Shown here one piece after another: positions 25,154 to 37,600 of a stretch of DNA of 64,000 bases (position 1 is the stretch's first letter; every line of letters starts with the position of its first letter). The DNA lies in the NCBI GenBank assembly GCA_949316495.1, contig OX439005.1, forward strand, positions 6,233,001-6,297,000, written 5' to 3'. A program made the translations under genes and the position numbers. The notes below the pieces were generated by a model, which was given only the letters and a program-made list of their open reading frames with translations, was not told the origin of the DNA and did not search any database. This stretch comes from Amphiduros pacificus (taxonomy: Eukaryota; Annelida; Polychaeta; Phyllodocida; Hesionidae).

Positions 25154-27285
25154 AGCCAGTCAGATCTGGTTCTAGCCAGTCAAGACCGGTTCTAGCCAGT
25201 CAGATCTGGTTCCATCCGGTTTTAGACAGTCAGATCTGGTTCAATCCGGTTTTAGACAGTGAGATCCGGTTTTAGCCAGTCAAGACCGGTTCTAACCAGT
25301 CAAATCTTGTTTTATCCGGTTATAGACATTCAGATCCGGTTCTAGCCAGTCAAGACCGGTTCTAACCAGATAGATCCGGTTCTAGCAGTTAAAGACCGGT
25401 TCTAGCCAGTCAGATCCGGTTCTAGCCAGTCAAGACCGGTTCTAACCAGTCAGATCTGGTTCCATCCGGTTTTAGCCAGTCAAGACCGGTTCTAACCATT
25501 CAAATCTTGTTCTATCCGGTTTTAGACATTCAGATCCGGTGCTAACCAGTCAGATCCGGTTCTAACCAGTCAAGACCGATTCTAACCAGTCAGATCCGGT
25601 TCAAGTCAGTCAAGACCAGTTCAAGCAAGTCAGATTCGGTTCTAGCCAATCAATACCGGTTCTAACCAGTCAGATCTGGTTCTAGCCAGTCAAGACCGTT
25701 TCTAACCAGTCAGATCTGGTTCGAGCCAGTCAGATTCGGTTCTAGAGAGTCAAGACCGGTTCTAGCCAGTCAATACCGGTTCTAGCCAGTCACATCCGGT
25801 TCTATCCGATTTTAGACAGTCTGATCTTGTTCCAGCCAGTCAAGACCAGTTCAAGCCAGTCAGATTCGGTTCTAGCCAATCAATATCGGTTCTAACCAGT
25901 CAGACCTGGTTCTAGCCAGTCAAGACCGGTTCTAACCAGTCAGATCTGGTTCTAGCAAGTCAAGACCAGTTCAAGCCAGTAAGATTCGGTTCTAGACGGT
26001 CAAGACCGATTCTAGCCAGTCAAGACCGGTTCTAGCCAGTCAGGTCTTGTTCTATCCGGTTTAAGACAGTCAGATCTGGTTCTAGCCATTCAAGACCGGT
26101 TCTAACCAATCAGAACCTGTTCTAGTCAGTCAAGACCGGTTCTAACCATTCAGATCCGGTTCTAGCCAGTCAAGACCGGTTCTAGCCAGTCAGATCTGGT
26201 TCTTGCCAGTCAAGACCGGTTCTAGCCAGTCAGGTCTGCTTCTAGCCAGTCAAGACCAGTTCTAGCCAGTCAAGACCGGTTCTAACCAGTCAGATCTGGT
26301 TCTAGCCAGTCAAGACCGGTTCTAGCCAGTCTGATCTGGTTATATCCGGTTTTAGACAGTCAGATCCGGTTTTAGACAGTCAGATCCGGTTCTAGCCATT
26401 CAGATCCGTTTCTAGCCAGTCAGATCCGGTTCTAGCCAGTCAGATCTGGTTCTATTCGGTTTTAGACAGTCAGATCCGATTCTAGCCAGTCAAAACCGGT
26501 TTTAGCCAGTCAGTTCCGGTTCTAGCCAGTGAAGACCGGTTCTAGCTGGTCAAGACCAGTTCTAACCAGTCAGATCTGGTTCTAGCCAGTCAAGACCGGT
26601 TCTAGCCAATCAAGACCGGTTCTAGCCAATCAAGACCAATTCTAGCAAGTCAAGATCGGTTATAGCCAGTCAGATCAGGTTCTAGCCAGTCAGATCAGGT
26701 TCTATCCGGTTTAGACAGTCAGATCCGATTCTAGCAAGTCAAGACCGGTTCTAGCCAGTCAAATCTGGTTCTAGCAAGTCAGATCTGGTTCCAGCAAGTA
26801 AAGACCGGTTAAAGCCAGTCAGATTCGGTTTTAGATAGTCAAGACCGGTTCTAGCCAGTCAATACCGGTTCTAGCCAGTCACATCCGGTTCTATCCGATT
26901 TTAGACAGTCTGATCTTGTTCCAGCCAGTCAGATCCGGTTCTAGCCAGTCAAGACCGGTTCTAGCCAGTCAAGACCGGTTCTAGCCAGTCAAGACCGGTT
27001 CTAGCCAGTCAGATCTGGTTCTATCCGGTTTTAGACAGTCATATCCGGTTCTAGCCAGTCAAGACCGGTTATAGCCAGTCAGTTCCGGGTCTGGCCAGTC
27101 AAGACCGGTTCATGCCAGTAAGATTCGGTTCTAGGCAGTCAAGACCAGTTCTAGCCAGTCAGATCTGGTTGTATCCGGTTTTAGACAGTCAGATCCGGTT
27201 CTAGCCAGTCAAGACGTGTTTTAGACAGTCAGATCCGGTTCTAGCCAGTCAGATCCGGTTTTAGCCAGTCCAGTTTTAGCTAGGA
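25154..27285 (-). repeat. Giant 20-bp minisatellite, inverted arm
   Basis: From 25,154 the same array continues as its reverse complement (aagaccggttctagccagtc) for about 2.1 kb, up to the degenerate edge near 27,285. The turn is abrupt: gaaccggatct is followed directly by agccagtcagatc with no spacer. The right arm shares the long variant with the forward arm in inverse form (ggttctatccggttttagac). Confidence 0.97.
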
Positions 27286-28099
27286 AATCTGACACGTTTC
27301 GGGCTATAATATTTATTTGAAACAAATGTCTAGAAAATAAGTCAAGCGGGAAAATCATTCCTTGAAAAAGAGGATCTGTTGTTCATAGTATGTCAACAAA
27401 TCAACCACGCGCCAGACATTATCTGTATAATTCATATTATCTGAAACACAAAACCAAAAAAATCTCAATCTGTTATAGTCAAGGTCATTTCAAATAACAA
27501 CATTTTTAAAGTGTGGTAGCAATGAAACTGCTTGCAGATGGTGTACTGATGTATCGGGCCTGTGGCGCACCCTGGTGTTGCCTTCTCTCATACTCCCACG
27601 AGGTGTCGTCACTGTCACTAGATTGGTCTATCAAATCTTATCGTGTTGTCAAACATAGTGATTTGAAGGACATTGTTTAAATCACACATTTGTAAAGAAA
27701 GATTTCCAAATGGAGTCATCATGAATGAATATTGGCCAAATTACTCGAGGTTTAAAATCCATGGTTACATCTTGAAATCGCCAGCCTTGTGGCCTCCATG
27801 TCATAGTTTCTTTGTAAACGTGTCTGAGCTTGAATGACACCCCACTATGAAGATTTCACTGTTGTAAACATTTGATTGAACAAACCAAGGTAAATGGTCA
27901 AAAGTTAACAAATGAACTCCAATAAAATGCAGGGCAACTTAAAATTCAATAGTAAATTAAAGGATGTTATCATATCTATCACAAAATAATCAGATTGACA
28001 TTTCTTGAGCACATGGCCAGTGAAAGTAGTACCGGGGAAATATTAATCTGGGTTGGCCAGAGGTAATAGTTAGCGTGTGCCTCTGGTGGACAGTATGAT
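27286..28099. other. Intergenic, no gene recognised
   Basis: AT-rich unique sequence. A GC-richer stretch near 27,550-27,620 shows no supported reading frame. Confidence 0.4.
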
Positions 28100-28575
28100 C
28101 ATAAACCATTTATCTCCTTCAAATTCACAACCCTTTGATCCCCCACTGAACATCCGTTGATCTCCTCTCCCCACTTAAAGTCCTTTGATCCCCTCCCCAC
28201 TGAAAATTCTTTGATCCTATCTCCCCACTTAAAATCCTTTGATTCCCTTCCCACTGAAAATTCTTTGATCCCCTCTCCCCACTTAAAGTCCTTTGATCCC
28301 CTCCCCACAGGACATCCTTTGATCCTCTCTCCCCACTTAATGTTCTTTGATCCCCTCCCCACTGAAAATCCTTTGATCCCCTCCCACTGGACATCCTTTG
28401 ACCCCCTCTGCCCACTTAAATTCCTTTGATCCCCTCCTCACTGAAAATCCTTTGGTCCCCTCTGCCAACTTAAATTCCTTTGATCCGCTCACACTGACAA
28501 TCCTTTGATCCCTTCCCCACTCACAATCTTTAAACCCCTTCTCCACTCACAATCCTTTGATCCCTTCCCTACTTA
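28100..28575. repeat. 25-28 bp tandem repeat
   Basis: About 18 units built on CTTTGATCCCCTCCCCAC, alternating between a form followed by tgaaaatc and a form followed by ttaaagtc, so the effective period is about 52 bp. Open frames on both strands (60-96 codons) are artefacts of stop-free units. Confidence 0.92.
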
Positions 28576-29262
28576 TAACCCTTTACAACAATTCTACATT
28601 TGTATCCATATGAATGATCCTATGTCGATTTATCCATGACCCAATCTAAGCATAACAACTGCCATTACCGTTTTGAGTGAAATGTGAAATCTATGTAGCA
28701 GTTATAGATTTTATTTGATTCCACCTTTAAAACAACTATGAGTGAATTAAATCTATATTTATTGACCATCTATTAATGTAATCTTTGTTTGCATGACGGA
28801 AACGTTCATGATTCAAATTTCACCACAAGGTGGCGCCAGTAAGCAAGACAGGAAGTTGGATATTTCAGTCACGAATGCTCTCTCTCGCCTCATTTTCAGT
28901 TTTCAAACATTGAATCCTACTTTATATATAGCGTTCAAGATATCTTATGTTTTCTTAATGGGGGTAAACTATTAGGCATGAAGACATGTTGCCCTGAATA
29001 TAACTTATATCTTACTTCCACTTAAATAAAATTTACATTTAGAACAAGAGAAAAATCGAATTTGACCACTGTCAACTGTCAACCAGTATTTAGGCAGCCT
29101 TTGCCAGTATAAACGATTAAGAATATATCGGCCCCTATCTCCTAAATTGGGAGTCCCATTATCATATATAATCAAATATAGCAAATATAATGGTTAGCAA
29201 ATAATGACATAAAATAATGCTGTCAAAATGATGGTACAAAAATAATGGTCTAAAAATAATGC
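28576..29262. other. Intergenic, no gene recognised
   Basis: AT-rich DNA. Contains caccacaaggtggcgcca near 28,820, the same 18-base segment found in the bZIP-like coding exon near 11,918. Confidence 0.4.
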
Positions 29263-31680
29263 AGATATGAGGTACATATATGAGGGTACAGATGCGAGGG
29301 TACAGATATGAGGGTACATATACGAGGGTACAGATATGAGGGTACAGATATGAGGGTACAGATACGAGGGTACAGATACGAGGGTAGAGATATGAGGGTA
29401 CAGATATAAGGGTATAAATAAGAGGGTACAGATCTGAGGGTACAGATACGAGGGTACATATATGAGGGTACAGATATGAGGGTACAGATACGAGGGTACA
29501 GATATGAGGGGAAATATATGAGGGTACAGATACGAGGGTACAGATATAAGGGTATAAATATGAGGGTACAGATACGAGGGTACAGATACGAGGGTACAGA
29601 TACGAGGGTACAGATATGAGGGGAAATATATGAGGGTACAGATACGAGGGTACAGATATAAGGGTATAAATATGAGGGTACAGATACGAGGGTACAGATA
29701 CGAGGGTACAGACACGAGGGTACAGATACGAGGGTACAGATACGAGGGTACAGATATGAGGGGAAATATATGAGGGTACAGATACGAGGGTACAGATATA
29801 AGGGTATAAATATGAGGGTACAGATACGAGGGTACAGATACGAGGGTACAGATATAAGGGTATAAATATGAGGGTACAGATATGAGGGTACAGATACGAG
29901 GGTACAGATACGAGGAGGGTACAGATACGAGGAGGGTACAGATACGAGGAGGGTACAGATACGAGGGTACAGATACGAGGGTACAGATATAAGGGTATAA
30001 ATATGAGGGTACAGATACGAGGGTACAGATATAAGGGTATAAATATGAGGGTACAGATACGAGGGTACAGATACGAGGGTACAGATACGAGGGTACAGAT
30101 ATAAGGGTATAAATATGAGGGTACAGATATGAGGGTACAGATACGAGGGTACAGATACGAGGAGGGTACAGATACGAGGAGGGTACAGTTACGAGGGTAC
30201 AGATATAAGGGTATAAATATGAGGGTACAGATACGAGGGTACAGATATGAGGGTACAGATACGAGGGTACAGATATGAGGGGAAATATATGAGGGTACAG
30301 ATACGAGGGTACAGATATAAGGGTATAAATATGAGGGTACAGATACGAGGGTACAGATATGAGGGTACAGATACGAGGGAACAGATATGAGGGGAAATAT
30401 ATGAGGGTACAGATACGAGGGTACAGATATAAGGGTATAAATATGAGGGTACAGATACGAGGGTACAGATATGAGGGTACAGATACGAGGGTACAGATAT
30501 GAGGGGAAATATATGAGGGTACAGATACGAGGGTACAGATATAAGGGTATAAATATGAGGGTACAGATACGAGGGTACAGATACGAGGGTACAGACACGA
30601 GGGTACAGATACGAGGGTACAGATACGAGGGTACAGATATGAGGGGAAATATATGAGGGTACAGATACGAGGGTACAGATATAAGGGTATAAATATGAGG
30701 GTACAGATACGAGGGTACAGATACGAGGGTACAGATATAAGGGTATAAATATGAGGGTACAGATATGAGGGTACAGATACGAGGGTACAGATACGAGGAG
30801 GGTACAGATACGAGGAGGGTACAGATACGAGGAGGGTACAGATACGAGGGTACAGATACGAGGGTACAGATATAAGGGTATAAATATGAGGGTACAGATA
30901 CGAGGGTACAGATATAAGGGTATAAATATGAGGGTACAGATACGAGGGTACAGATACGAGGGTACAGATACGAGGGTACAGATATAAGGGTATAAATATG
31001 AGGGTACAGATATGAGGGTACAGATACGAGGGTACAGATACGAGGAGGGTACAGATACGAGGAGGGTACAGTTACGAGGGTACAGATATAAGGGTATAAA
31101 TATGAGGGTACAGATACGAGGGTACAGATATAAGGGTATAAATATGAGGGTACAGATCCGAGGGTACAGATCCGAGGGTACAGATACGAGGGTATAAATA
31201 TGAGGGTACAGATATGAGGGTACAGACACGAGGGTACAGATACGAGGGTACAGATACGAGGGTACAGATACGAGGGTACAGATATGAGGGTACAGATACG
31301 AGGGTACAGATACGAGGAGGGCACAGATACGAGGAGGGTACAGATACGAGGGTACAGATACGAGGGTACAGATACGAGGGTACAGATATGAGGGTACAGA
31401 TATGAGGGTACAGATACGAGGAGGGTACAGATACGAGGAGGGTACAGATACGAGGGTACAGATACGAGGGTACAGATATGAGGGTACAGATCCGAGGGTA
31501 CAGATACGAGGGTACAGATACGAGGGTACAGATCCGAGGGTACAGATCCGAGGGTACAGATCCGAGGGTACAGATACGAGGGTACAGATACGAGGGTGCA
31601 GATATGAGGGTACAGATACGAGGGTACAGATACGAGGGTACAGATACGAGGGTACAGATACGAGGGTACAGATATGACGT
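29263..31680. repeat. 14-bp minisatellite, about 170 units
   Basis: Unit GAGGGTACAGATAC with variants gagggtataaatat and length variants gaggagggtacag and gaggggaaatat. Three units make 42 bp, so each frame without stops encodes a 14-residue repeat, YLYPRICTLVSVPS-like on the minus strand. This gives a spurious 720-codon frame and several plus-strand frames. A block of about 500 bp starting near 29,690 recurs about 883 bp later near 30,573 (marker gagggtacagacacgag, then the triple gaggag variant), showing a recent segmental duplication inside the array. Confidence 0.96.
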
Positions 31681-32386
31681 TACAGCTATTACATGTATAG
31701 CGCAGTCAAAATGGTACTTGCATGATGGGACAGTTAATATTGAAATAGAAATATATTCTTTTAATATAGATGAGCAGGTGTACAGCAGCTTATAAATAAC
31801 ACAAACTCCCGGTTGCTTGCGTCACATTTAATGGTTAATTTACAGTAGTAATGTGTGGCCCCAAACACAGGGGAAATACAGCTTTGCTATATGAAATAAT
31901 GTGATGATAAAAGATAACATTTATATGCAAAAGATATATTTATAATATAATATTAGTATAATATAATATCATCATTCGTTCCTATAAGAAATATCATATC
32001 ACTGGTCGATATGTATCAGACATATATATCTAGATATAGTTGTTATCTTGGTCTTAACCTGGAGTAATTATTACTAATTACTCTTAATACCGAAATTGCT
32101 ATTTGGAATTCCATCATGCAATGGTGACTTGATTAAAGGCGTTCCAAAGATGGGGTTATTCATTAGCAACCAGTTATATGGAAGTGCATGCAGTGTTAAC
32201 AATGTTTTTAATGCAGTATGATTAGAATAAAATGTGTTTTCCTATCAACATATTCTTAAATTACACCGTATTAATACTTGAAATTGATATACACATATAA
32301 ATATTATATCAAAAGATATTTAGCTAACTTTATCAATAGATTGTCACATTTATCATATCACTGGTCTTCAGTTGGAGCCAAACATA
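31681..32386. other. Intergenic, no gene recognised
   Basis: AT-rich sequence between the 14-bp array and a small MITE. No supported frame. Confidence 0.4.
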
Positions 32387-32388
32387 TA

Positions 32389-32564
32389 TTTGGTCACGCA
32401 TAAACGTGACCAAATAAGGTCACGCATGCCTATTGCATGACTCCATCTGATCATACATAGCTGTTGCGTGGAACTATTTGGTCATGCATACATCAAGCGT
32501 GACACGATATTGTAACACGGTCAGCTTGTGTGACCTCATTTAGTCACGTTTAAGCGTGACCAAA
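32389..32564. mobile_element. Small MITE-like element with palindromic terminal repeats
   Basis: 176 bp bounded by TTTGGTCACGC at the left and GCGTGACCAAA at the right, inverted over about 35 bases. Each terminal repeat is itself nearly palindromic (tttggtcacg ... cgtgaccaaa). TA dinucleotides flank both ends (32,387-32,388 and 32,565-32,566), consistent with a Tc1/mariner-type TA target duplication. No coding capacity. Family assignment is inference. Confidence 0.65.
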
Positions 32565-32566
32565 TA

Positions 32567-34197
32567 GATGTTTGTCTCTGACTGGTTATTTGTGTAGCTC
32601 GATAGTTTGGGCCTGTCTCGTTCAGTGGTATTGATAGCAAGATAGGTGGGAGAATATCTCAGTATAATACGCCTACCCATGTTGATTGAATAAGTACAGT
32701 GGGGTAATGATATGCATGTATTACGCCTGTTTATTTTGCTTTAAAATATGATAAAATGATGTTTACATGGCCCATATAATATTTATCACTTTTGTTTCAA
32801 AATAAAAAGGTTTGAATCCTCAGGAAATAGGGGTCAAGTAATTCTCACTGCTTGAGTTTAAACATTTGTGATCCACCAGGTGTCTCTTGTGTCATGTACA
32901 ATGCATGCTGTAACGGGAACAAGTATATTTCGGCAACAAGTGCACGTACAAAGAGAAAAACTCAATCAATTAGTTTGGAAATCATCAAAAACATAGAAAG
33001 ACTGTTATGGGTGTAATAAATCACATGTCAATCAACGTTTTTTTTACTAACAATCAGCGAAGTTTGCATGTCTTCCTGTATGACAGATTTTCACACACTA
33101 GGTGGCAGCATGGCCCACTCGAGCAGTGAGAATTCCATAATTGACCATTAGCTCCCAGATGTATGTAGATCTCACAAACTAGAAATCCAAAACAAATTCA
33201 TCTCACTGACAGTGAATATCTCAGTAGTTGTAACACATTATAATACATTTTATCGAGCGATTTTGACTGAAAACATTATGTAATCATTATGCGCATGCGT
33301 ATTAGCTACCCATTTGGATTTTGATGAGATCAAGTAATACAAGAACATGCATTTTGTTTAAAACTACTTGATAAAATATATTCATTATTGTATATATATA
33401 TATAGAAGTATATATGTAAATATATATATATATATATATTTAAGATTATATTTGTTCCACCTCTTGTTTCTTTGCATATATGTATATATACAATCCATTC
33501 CTGTTGCAATATCAGCAGACGTGTACACCTTAAATCTAATATGAGAAATAATCAATGAGAAATAATCACCATGAAATTAACACTATGCTCAGTCGATATG
33601 CGCGTAGTTTATTACACACCTTTGATATGTCAACATCAAAATGGAAAGAAAGGTAAAAGGCTTCTTTACAGATTATATCTCATTCATTTTCTTGTCATTA
33701 TTCCAAAATCTATTGGTTAACGTCGCTATTTGGATCACATCCCACTGAGCGCTCTGATCATCTTTTGTGCTGTTAACGTTCCATGTCATAAATGTACAGA
33801 TATATTCAGGAAGATGAAACGACTTTAATGCTTAAAGATCTGAGATGCTTTTCATCCGGACAATTAAACAATAAAGAAGAAATCAGGAAATATGACCTGT
33901 ACATAGAGTTTTTTGTTTTGTTTGGTAATCTCACAACTTGGCACACTTACATATATGTTCCAGGGCAATCAACCCGTCATTGAACTTTTTGCGATCAAAA
34001 GACATTCATAAATTGGTAATATTCTTAAAAGAATAATCAACAAACTTCAAATATACTTCATATGAATGTATATAGTACAGTGTATATGCAGAAGAGCTCT
34101 TCCTTTTATATACATCTCAGAAAGATGCATTTAAGAAATGATTATTGAAAAAATAATTATCGACCATCGTATCCATAATCCTTTTGACTTTCGGGCG
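32567..34197. other. Intergenic, no gene recognised
   Basis: AT-rich with TA-rich stretches at 33,394-33,440. A segment acactaggtggcagca at 33,096-33,110 resembles the core of the animal CTCF site. A TTTATT at 33,608-33,613 is an AATAAA on the minus strand, 585 bp downstream of the small acylated-protein gene. Confidence 0.4.
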
Positions 34198-34542
34198 TTA
34201 TCGGTTCACAGATCGTTGCTGGAAACTGCCAAAGTTTGGCCTCTTGGGTTTTTCACTTTCTGTTAATTTATCCCGACTGTTATTAAGAGGGCTATAGGGA
34301 ACGGGAGACTCCGGTGTGGCGGGCGACCGGTTCTGTCCCGGGGCGCGCCGGTCGACCGGTGTCGGCGGCCGGGGTTCGTCGACAGCTTGATGCGGCCGCG
34401 ACGCGCACTTCCTGCCGTCGACGTTAGGGTTCTCTTTATCTGTGAGTACCGACTTTAGGTTCTGGTGCCTGTTCGCCCTGCCGCCTCCTCCCAAACCTAA
34501 ACGCTCAAGACCCTTCAAACAGCAACTGAATATCACTCCCAT
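34198..34542 (-). CDS. Small protein with N-terminal myristoylation/palmitoylation-like motif
   Basis: Minus-strand frame of 114 residues ending in TAA. The chosen start lies two bases after a good acceptor (ctgttgtttcag), so a 5' untranslated exon upstream is likely; an extension to 34,566 would run through the acceptor. The N-terminus MGVIFSCC fits the M-G-x-x-x-S myristoylation consensus with two adjacent cysteines for palmitoylation, as in many membrane-tethered signalling proteins. A Gly-rich stretch follows (GLGGGG, about residues 16-21). The C-terminal half is basic, Pro-rich and likely disordered, with several Ser/Thr-Pro sites (TPV, SPA, TPES, SP, YSP) typical of proline-directed kinase targets. 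The exon is much richer in GC and CpG than its surroundings. I do not recognise the family. Probably a peripheral inner-membrane adaptor; function is inference. Confidence 0.6.
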   Translation of the reverse strand: MGVIFSCCLKGLERLGLGGGGRANRHQNLKSVLTDKENPNVDGRKCASRPHQAVDEPRPPTPVDRRAPGQNRSPATPESPVPYSPLNNSRDKLTESEKPKRPNFGSFQQRSVNR

Positions 34543-35104
34543 ACCTGAAACAACAGAGAAATACACAATATTAATGTCAGACTTAAACTTTTGTCCAAGA
34601 GTGTTCAGAATGATTTAGCGTGAGTTTGCTACATTGGCACTCTGTTCTCAATATGAAGCATGCATATTCGGATTCCCAAACCTTTTAGATTATTTTGGCC
34701 CCAAAGTTAATCTAATCATTGTCTCATTTTTTTAAACTCATTGGTAAGCCGATCATGCACACTGCAGAAGAACGATGCCCTGCCCCTTTGGGATATGACC
34801 GAGAACATTTCCCTTCCTTAGTTTTCAGAGACACTGCTATCCTTCATAATTTCTGCTAAAAAATCATAATTGTTCGCACTGTAAATTATTAAGATCATAA
34901 CGTTTTCTCTTATAAATTATCTTTATCATGATTGGCATCAAATGTCATTTGTGACTTTTTTGTCCTGATTTAGGATGTCTGAATAACACATAAGAGAATG
35001 TGTTTACTCCCCAAATGTTTAACTCTGATCAACTCTCCATTAATTGACCCAATTGGCAGCTCAATACAGTTCACCATTTGCACTGGCACTGACACGATCT
35101 GGTG
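34543..35104. other. Intron or 5' flank of the small acylated-protein gene
   Basis: AT-rich. The minus-strand acceptor ctgttgtttcag borders the exon at 34,544. No upstream exon could be assigned. Confidence 0.4.
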
Positions 35105-35625
35105 AATAAACAGGAACCAGTTCATCAGAAGGTAAACAGGAACCAGGTCATTAGAAGGTAAACAGGAACCAGTTCATTAGAAGGTAAACAGGAACCAGTT
35201 CATCAGAAGGTAAACATGAACCAGTTTATCAGGAGGTAAACAGGAACCAGTTCATTAGAAGGTAAACAAGAACCAGTTCATTAGAAGGTAAACAGGAACC
35301 AGTTCATCAGAAGGTAAACATGAACCAGTTTATCAGGAGGTAAACAGGAACCAGTTCATTAGAAGGTAAACAAGAACCAGTTCATTAGAAGGTAAACAGG
35401 AACCAGTTCATCAGAAGGTAAACAGGAACCAGTTCATCAGAAGGTTAACATGAACCAGTTCATCAGAAGGTAAACATGAACCAGTTTATCAGGAGGTAAA
35501 CAGGAACCAGTTCATTAGAAGGTAAACAGGAACCAGTTCATTAGAAGGTAAACAAGAACCAGTTCATTAGAAGGTAAACAGGAACCAGTTCATTAGAAGG
35601 TAAACAGGAACCAGTTCATCAGATA
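35105..35625. repeat. 26-bp minisatellite, about 20 copies
   Basis: Unit GGTAAACAGGAACCAGTTCA followed by ttagaa or tcagaa. A higher-order block (the taaacatgaaccagtttatcagg variant plus neighbours) recurs at about 35,210, 35,325 and 35,470. Confidence 0.95.
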
Positions 35626-35734
35626 TGAAATCTCGCGCCATCAAGGAGTACAAGAATTATAAGAGTATAGATTTATTCAGTTGGGATGTAAAATACCATT
35701 CCCCCGTCCCCCACCCCTGAGTGTGGTCTAGCAG

Positions 35735-37600
35735 TTAGAAACAGCTTGGCTGGGCGCCAGGACAATATAACACATGCATTTGCCAATTTCCCTTCTTCAT
35801 TTTTTTTTATTCCCCACGACTGTTATTTACTCCAGTGTTTCACCTCTCTAAGTTGGCTATATTCTCTTTTGGTAAAAACAAGTCATGCAATAAAAAATCT
35901 TAACTCATGCCTAAGGCTTGGAGTCAGGTGACAAAGCGCAAATTAATATCATAGTCAAAAATCCAGCATTTCTACACCTGATAAAGTATACTGGAGTTGA
36001 TAGTTTTAGTTTATAGCCTGCTGTGGGCCAAGGTTAGCAAGAAATAAACCATTCATATAGAAATTATATTCATTAAAATCAATACACAATGTATTTCATT
36101 AAAACCTTACAAACATCATTTACTGAAGTATAAATCACAATATCCTCCATCTTTTCCAGTTTGTAATATCTGAGGTTTTTCTTCAGCAGATATTTAGGTC
36201 ATATGGCGACAAAGCTGTTGTTTCGAAATAATCTGAGTAAACAAGCTGCACTCTTCAGCGAATGTTTCTCCTTTTTACCACCCCTGAACAGATTGGTTTC
36301 TCATTTTCTATCCAAATCAACTTCAATTAGATTTGTATTATGAAGTAAGAATCGGAACAACAGATGTTATCCCAGTAAAGCCATATGGTAAGAAATGAAA
36401 ATGTTATTAGGGAAATTCTCCCATACCCAACACAAAACCAATTTTTGTGCAGTCCATTAGCTTTTACCATTGACGTATCTGGTATTAGAATATATGATAT
36501 CCAGAAGCCTGGCAGGCTGTAAGAGTACAATGGTGATAACAGTAGAAATACCATCAAATTCCCAGGTCATATTGCCCTATTTGGGCTTGTTTCCGGTTAA
36601 TTTCCGTTCCGACAAGCTAAGACATGTTGGAGTCGGTTTTTGGGACTCCCTCTCACTCTTTGTTAGACAAGAAAGCAAGACTACGGACTCAGCCAAACTT
36701 TGTGTAAAATTTCTGTGTCAATTTCAACACTTCTTGTGAGATTGAACATATAATATGGTTTAAAATAAAGAAAATAAATCAGCATGTTGTTTGTTTGGGG
36801 TTTTACCTCACTTTCAACATTTGGAAATGGTGTTGGAGCCATCGTGTCTGAGAGTAAGATTTAATATACCTCCAAAAATATTATCCATGGTAAACTTGTT
36901 ATTCAGTAGAAATAAGATAAAATGGAATATTAACTTGCAGCCATGTCCATAAGTCTCCAAGTAAGCTTGGCAAAATACAATTTGCCGAATAAGCTTTGAA
37001 TAAGCCGATATGGGGAGGGAGTTGAAATCATGTGAATCACATCTGTGTTTGTCGTCCCCATGAGGTTACATTAATAACAAGAATAAACTCAACTTCTTCT
37101 GTGGTAAGGTTGGAGGGCGGATTATTGATTATTCTATTTTAATTCTGGCATAAACAAAAAGTAAGATTGAAATAATGCAACATGGCGTGTATAAATTATT
37201 TTATGAAATAGTCTGAATGACGTGTATATTTGCTCCGTACTTAAGGACATTTTATGTTGAAATCAATTCATGATGTATTTTTTTCCATAAGCGTATATGT
37301 CTGGTATTTGAGGTGAAACACTGGAGTAAGGAACAGTCGTGTCGGATTAAAAAGGTAAAAAGAAAGGAGCGGCGAATGCATTTGCACGTATTATGTTACC
37401 GGGAAAATCATTTGTGATAGCTGCAGCCAAGTTCTGAAAGCACTAGTTGATGGACTATTGTATGATAATATCCTAAATGTCTCATACGTCATGGCTATTT
37501 GCTTAAGAATGTCTATAAATATATCATATATGATTTGCTTAAGAATGTCTATAGATATATCATATTTGATAAGCCTCGCAATGTGGAACATTACAAGTTA
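35735..37600. mobile_element. Inverted-repeat element of a dispersed family (copy A)
   Basis: The left segment 35,735-35,845 and the right segment 37,308-37,450 are inverted copies: both contain cgactgtt...actccagtgtttcacctc, and outward of that gcatttgc...cttggct. The interior has no transposase frame and includes a SINE tail near 36,790. The right repeat extends to about 37,600. A further repeat copy in the left-arm orientation lies at 37,931-38,110. Probably a non-autonomous DNA element; boundaries approximate. Confidence 0.55.
36788..36830 (-). mobile_element. SINE 3' tail fragment
   Basis: Reverse complement of the last 45 bases of the SINE at 13,649-13,974 (gttttac-tcactttcaacatt with a gtttgttt tail). 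The rest of the SINE is not visible here, so it is a truncated copy. Confidence 0.5.

Noticed and set aside
14586-27285. CRISPR array or centromeric satellite
   Set aside because: Units are directly tandem with no unique spacers, and the genome is eukaryotic. A 20-bp degenerate unit with an inversion is not typical of a centromeric satellite, and no other centromere evidence is present.
28099-28546. Frames of 69-96 codons on both strands
   Set aside because: Translations of the 25-28 bp repeat.
29162-31324. 720-codon minus-strand open frame with a YLYPRICTL repeat
   Set aside because: It lies almost entirely in the 14-bp array; frames are open on both strands because the unit lacks stops, and the peptide is a pure translation of the repeat.
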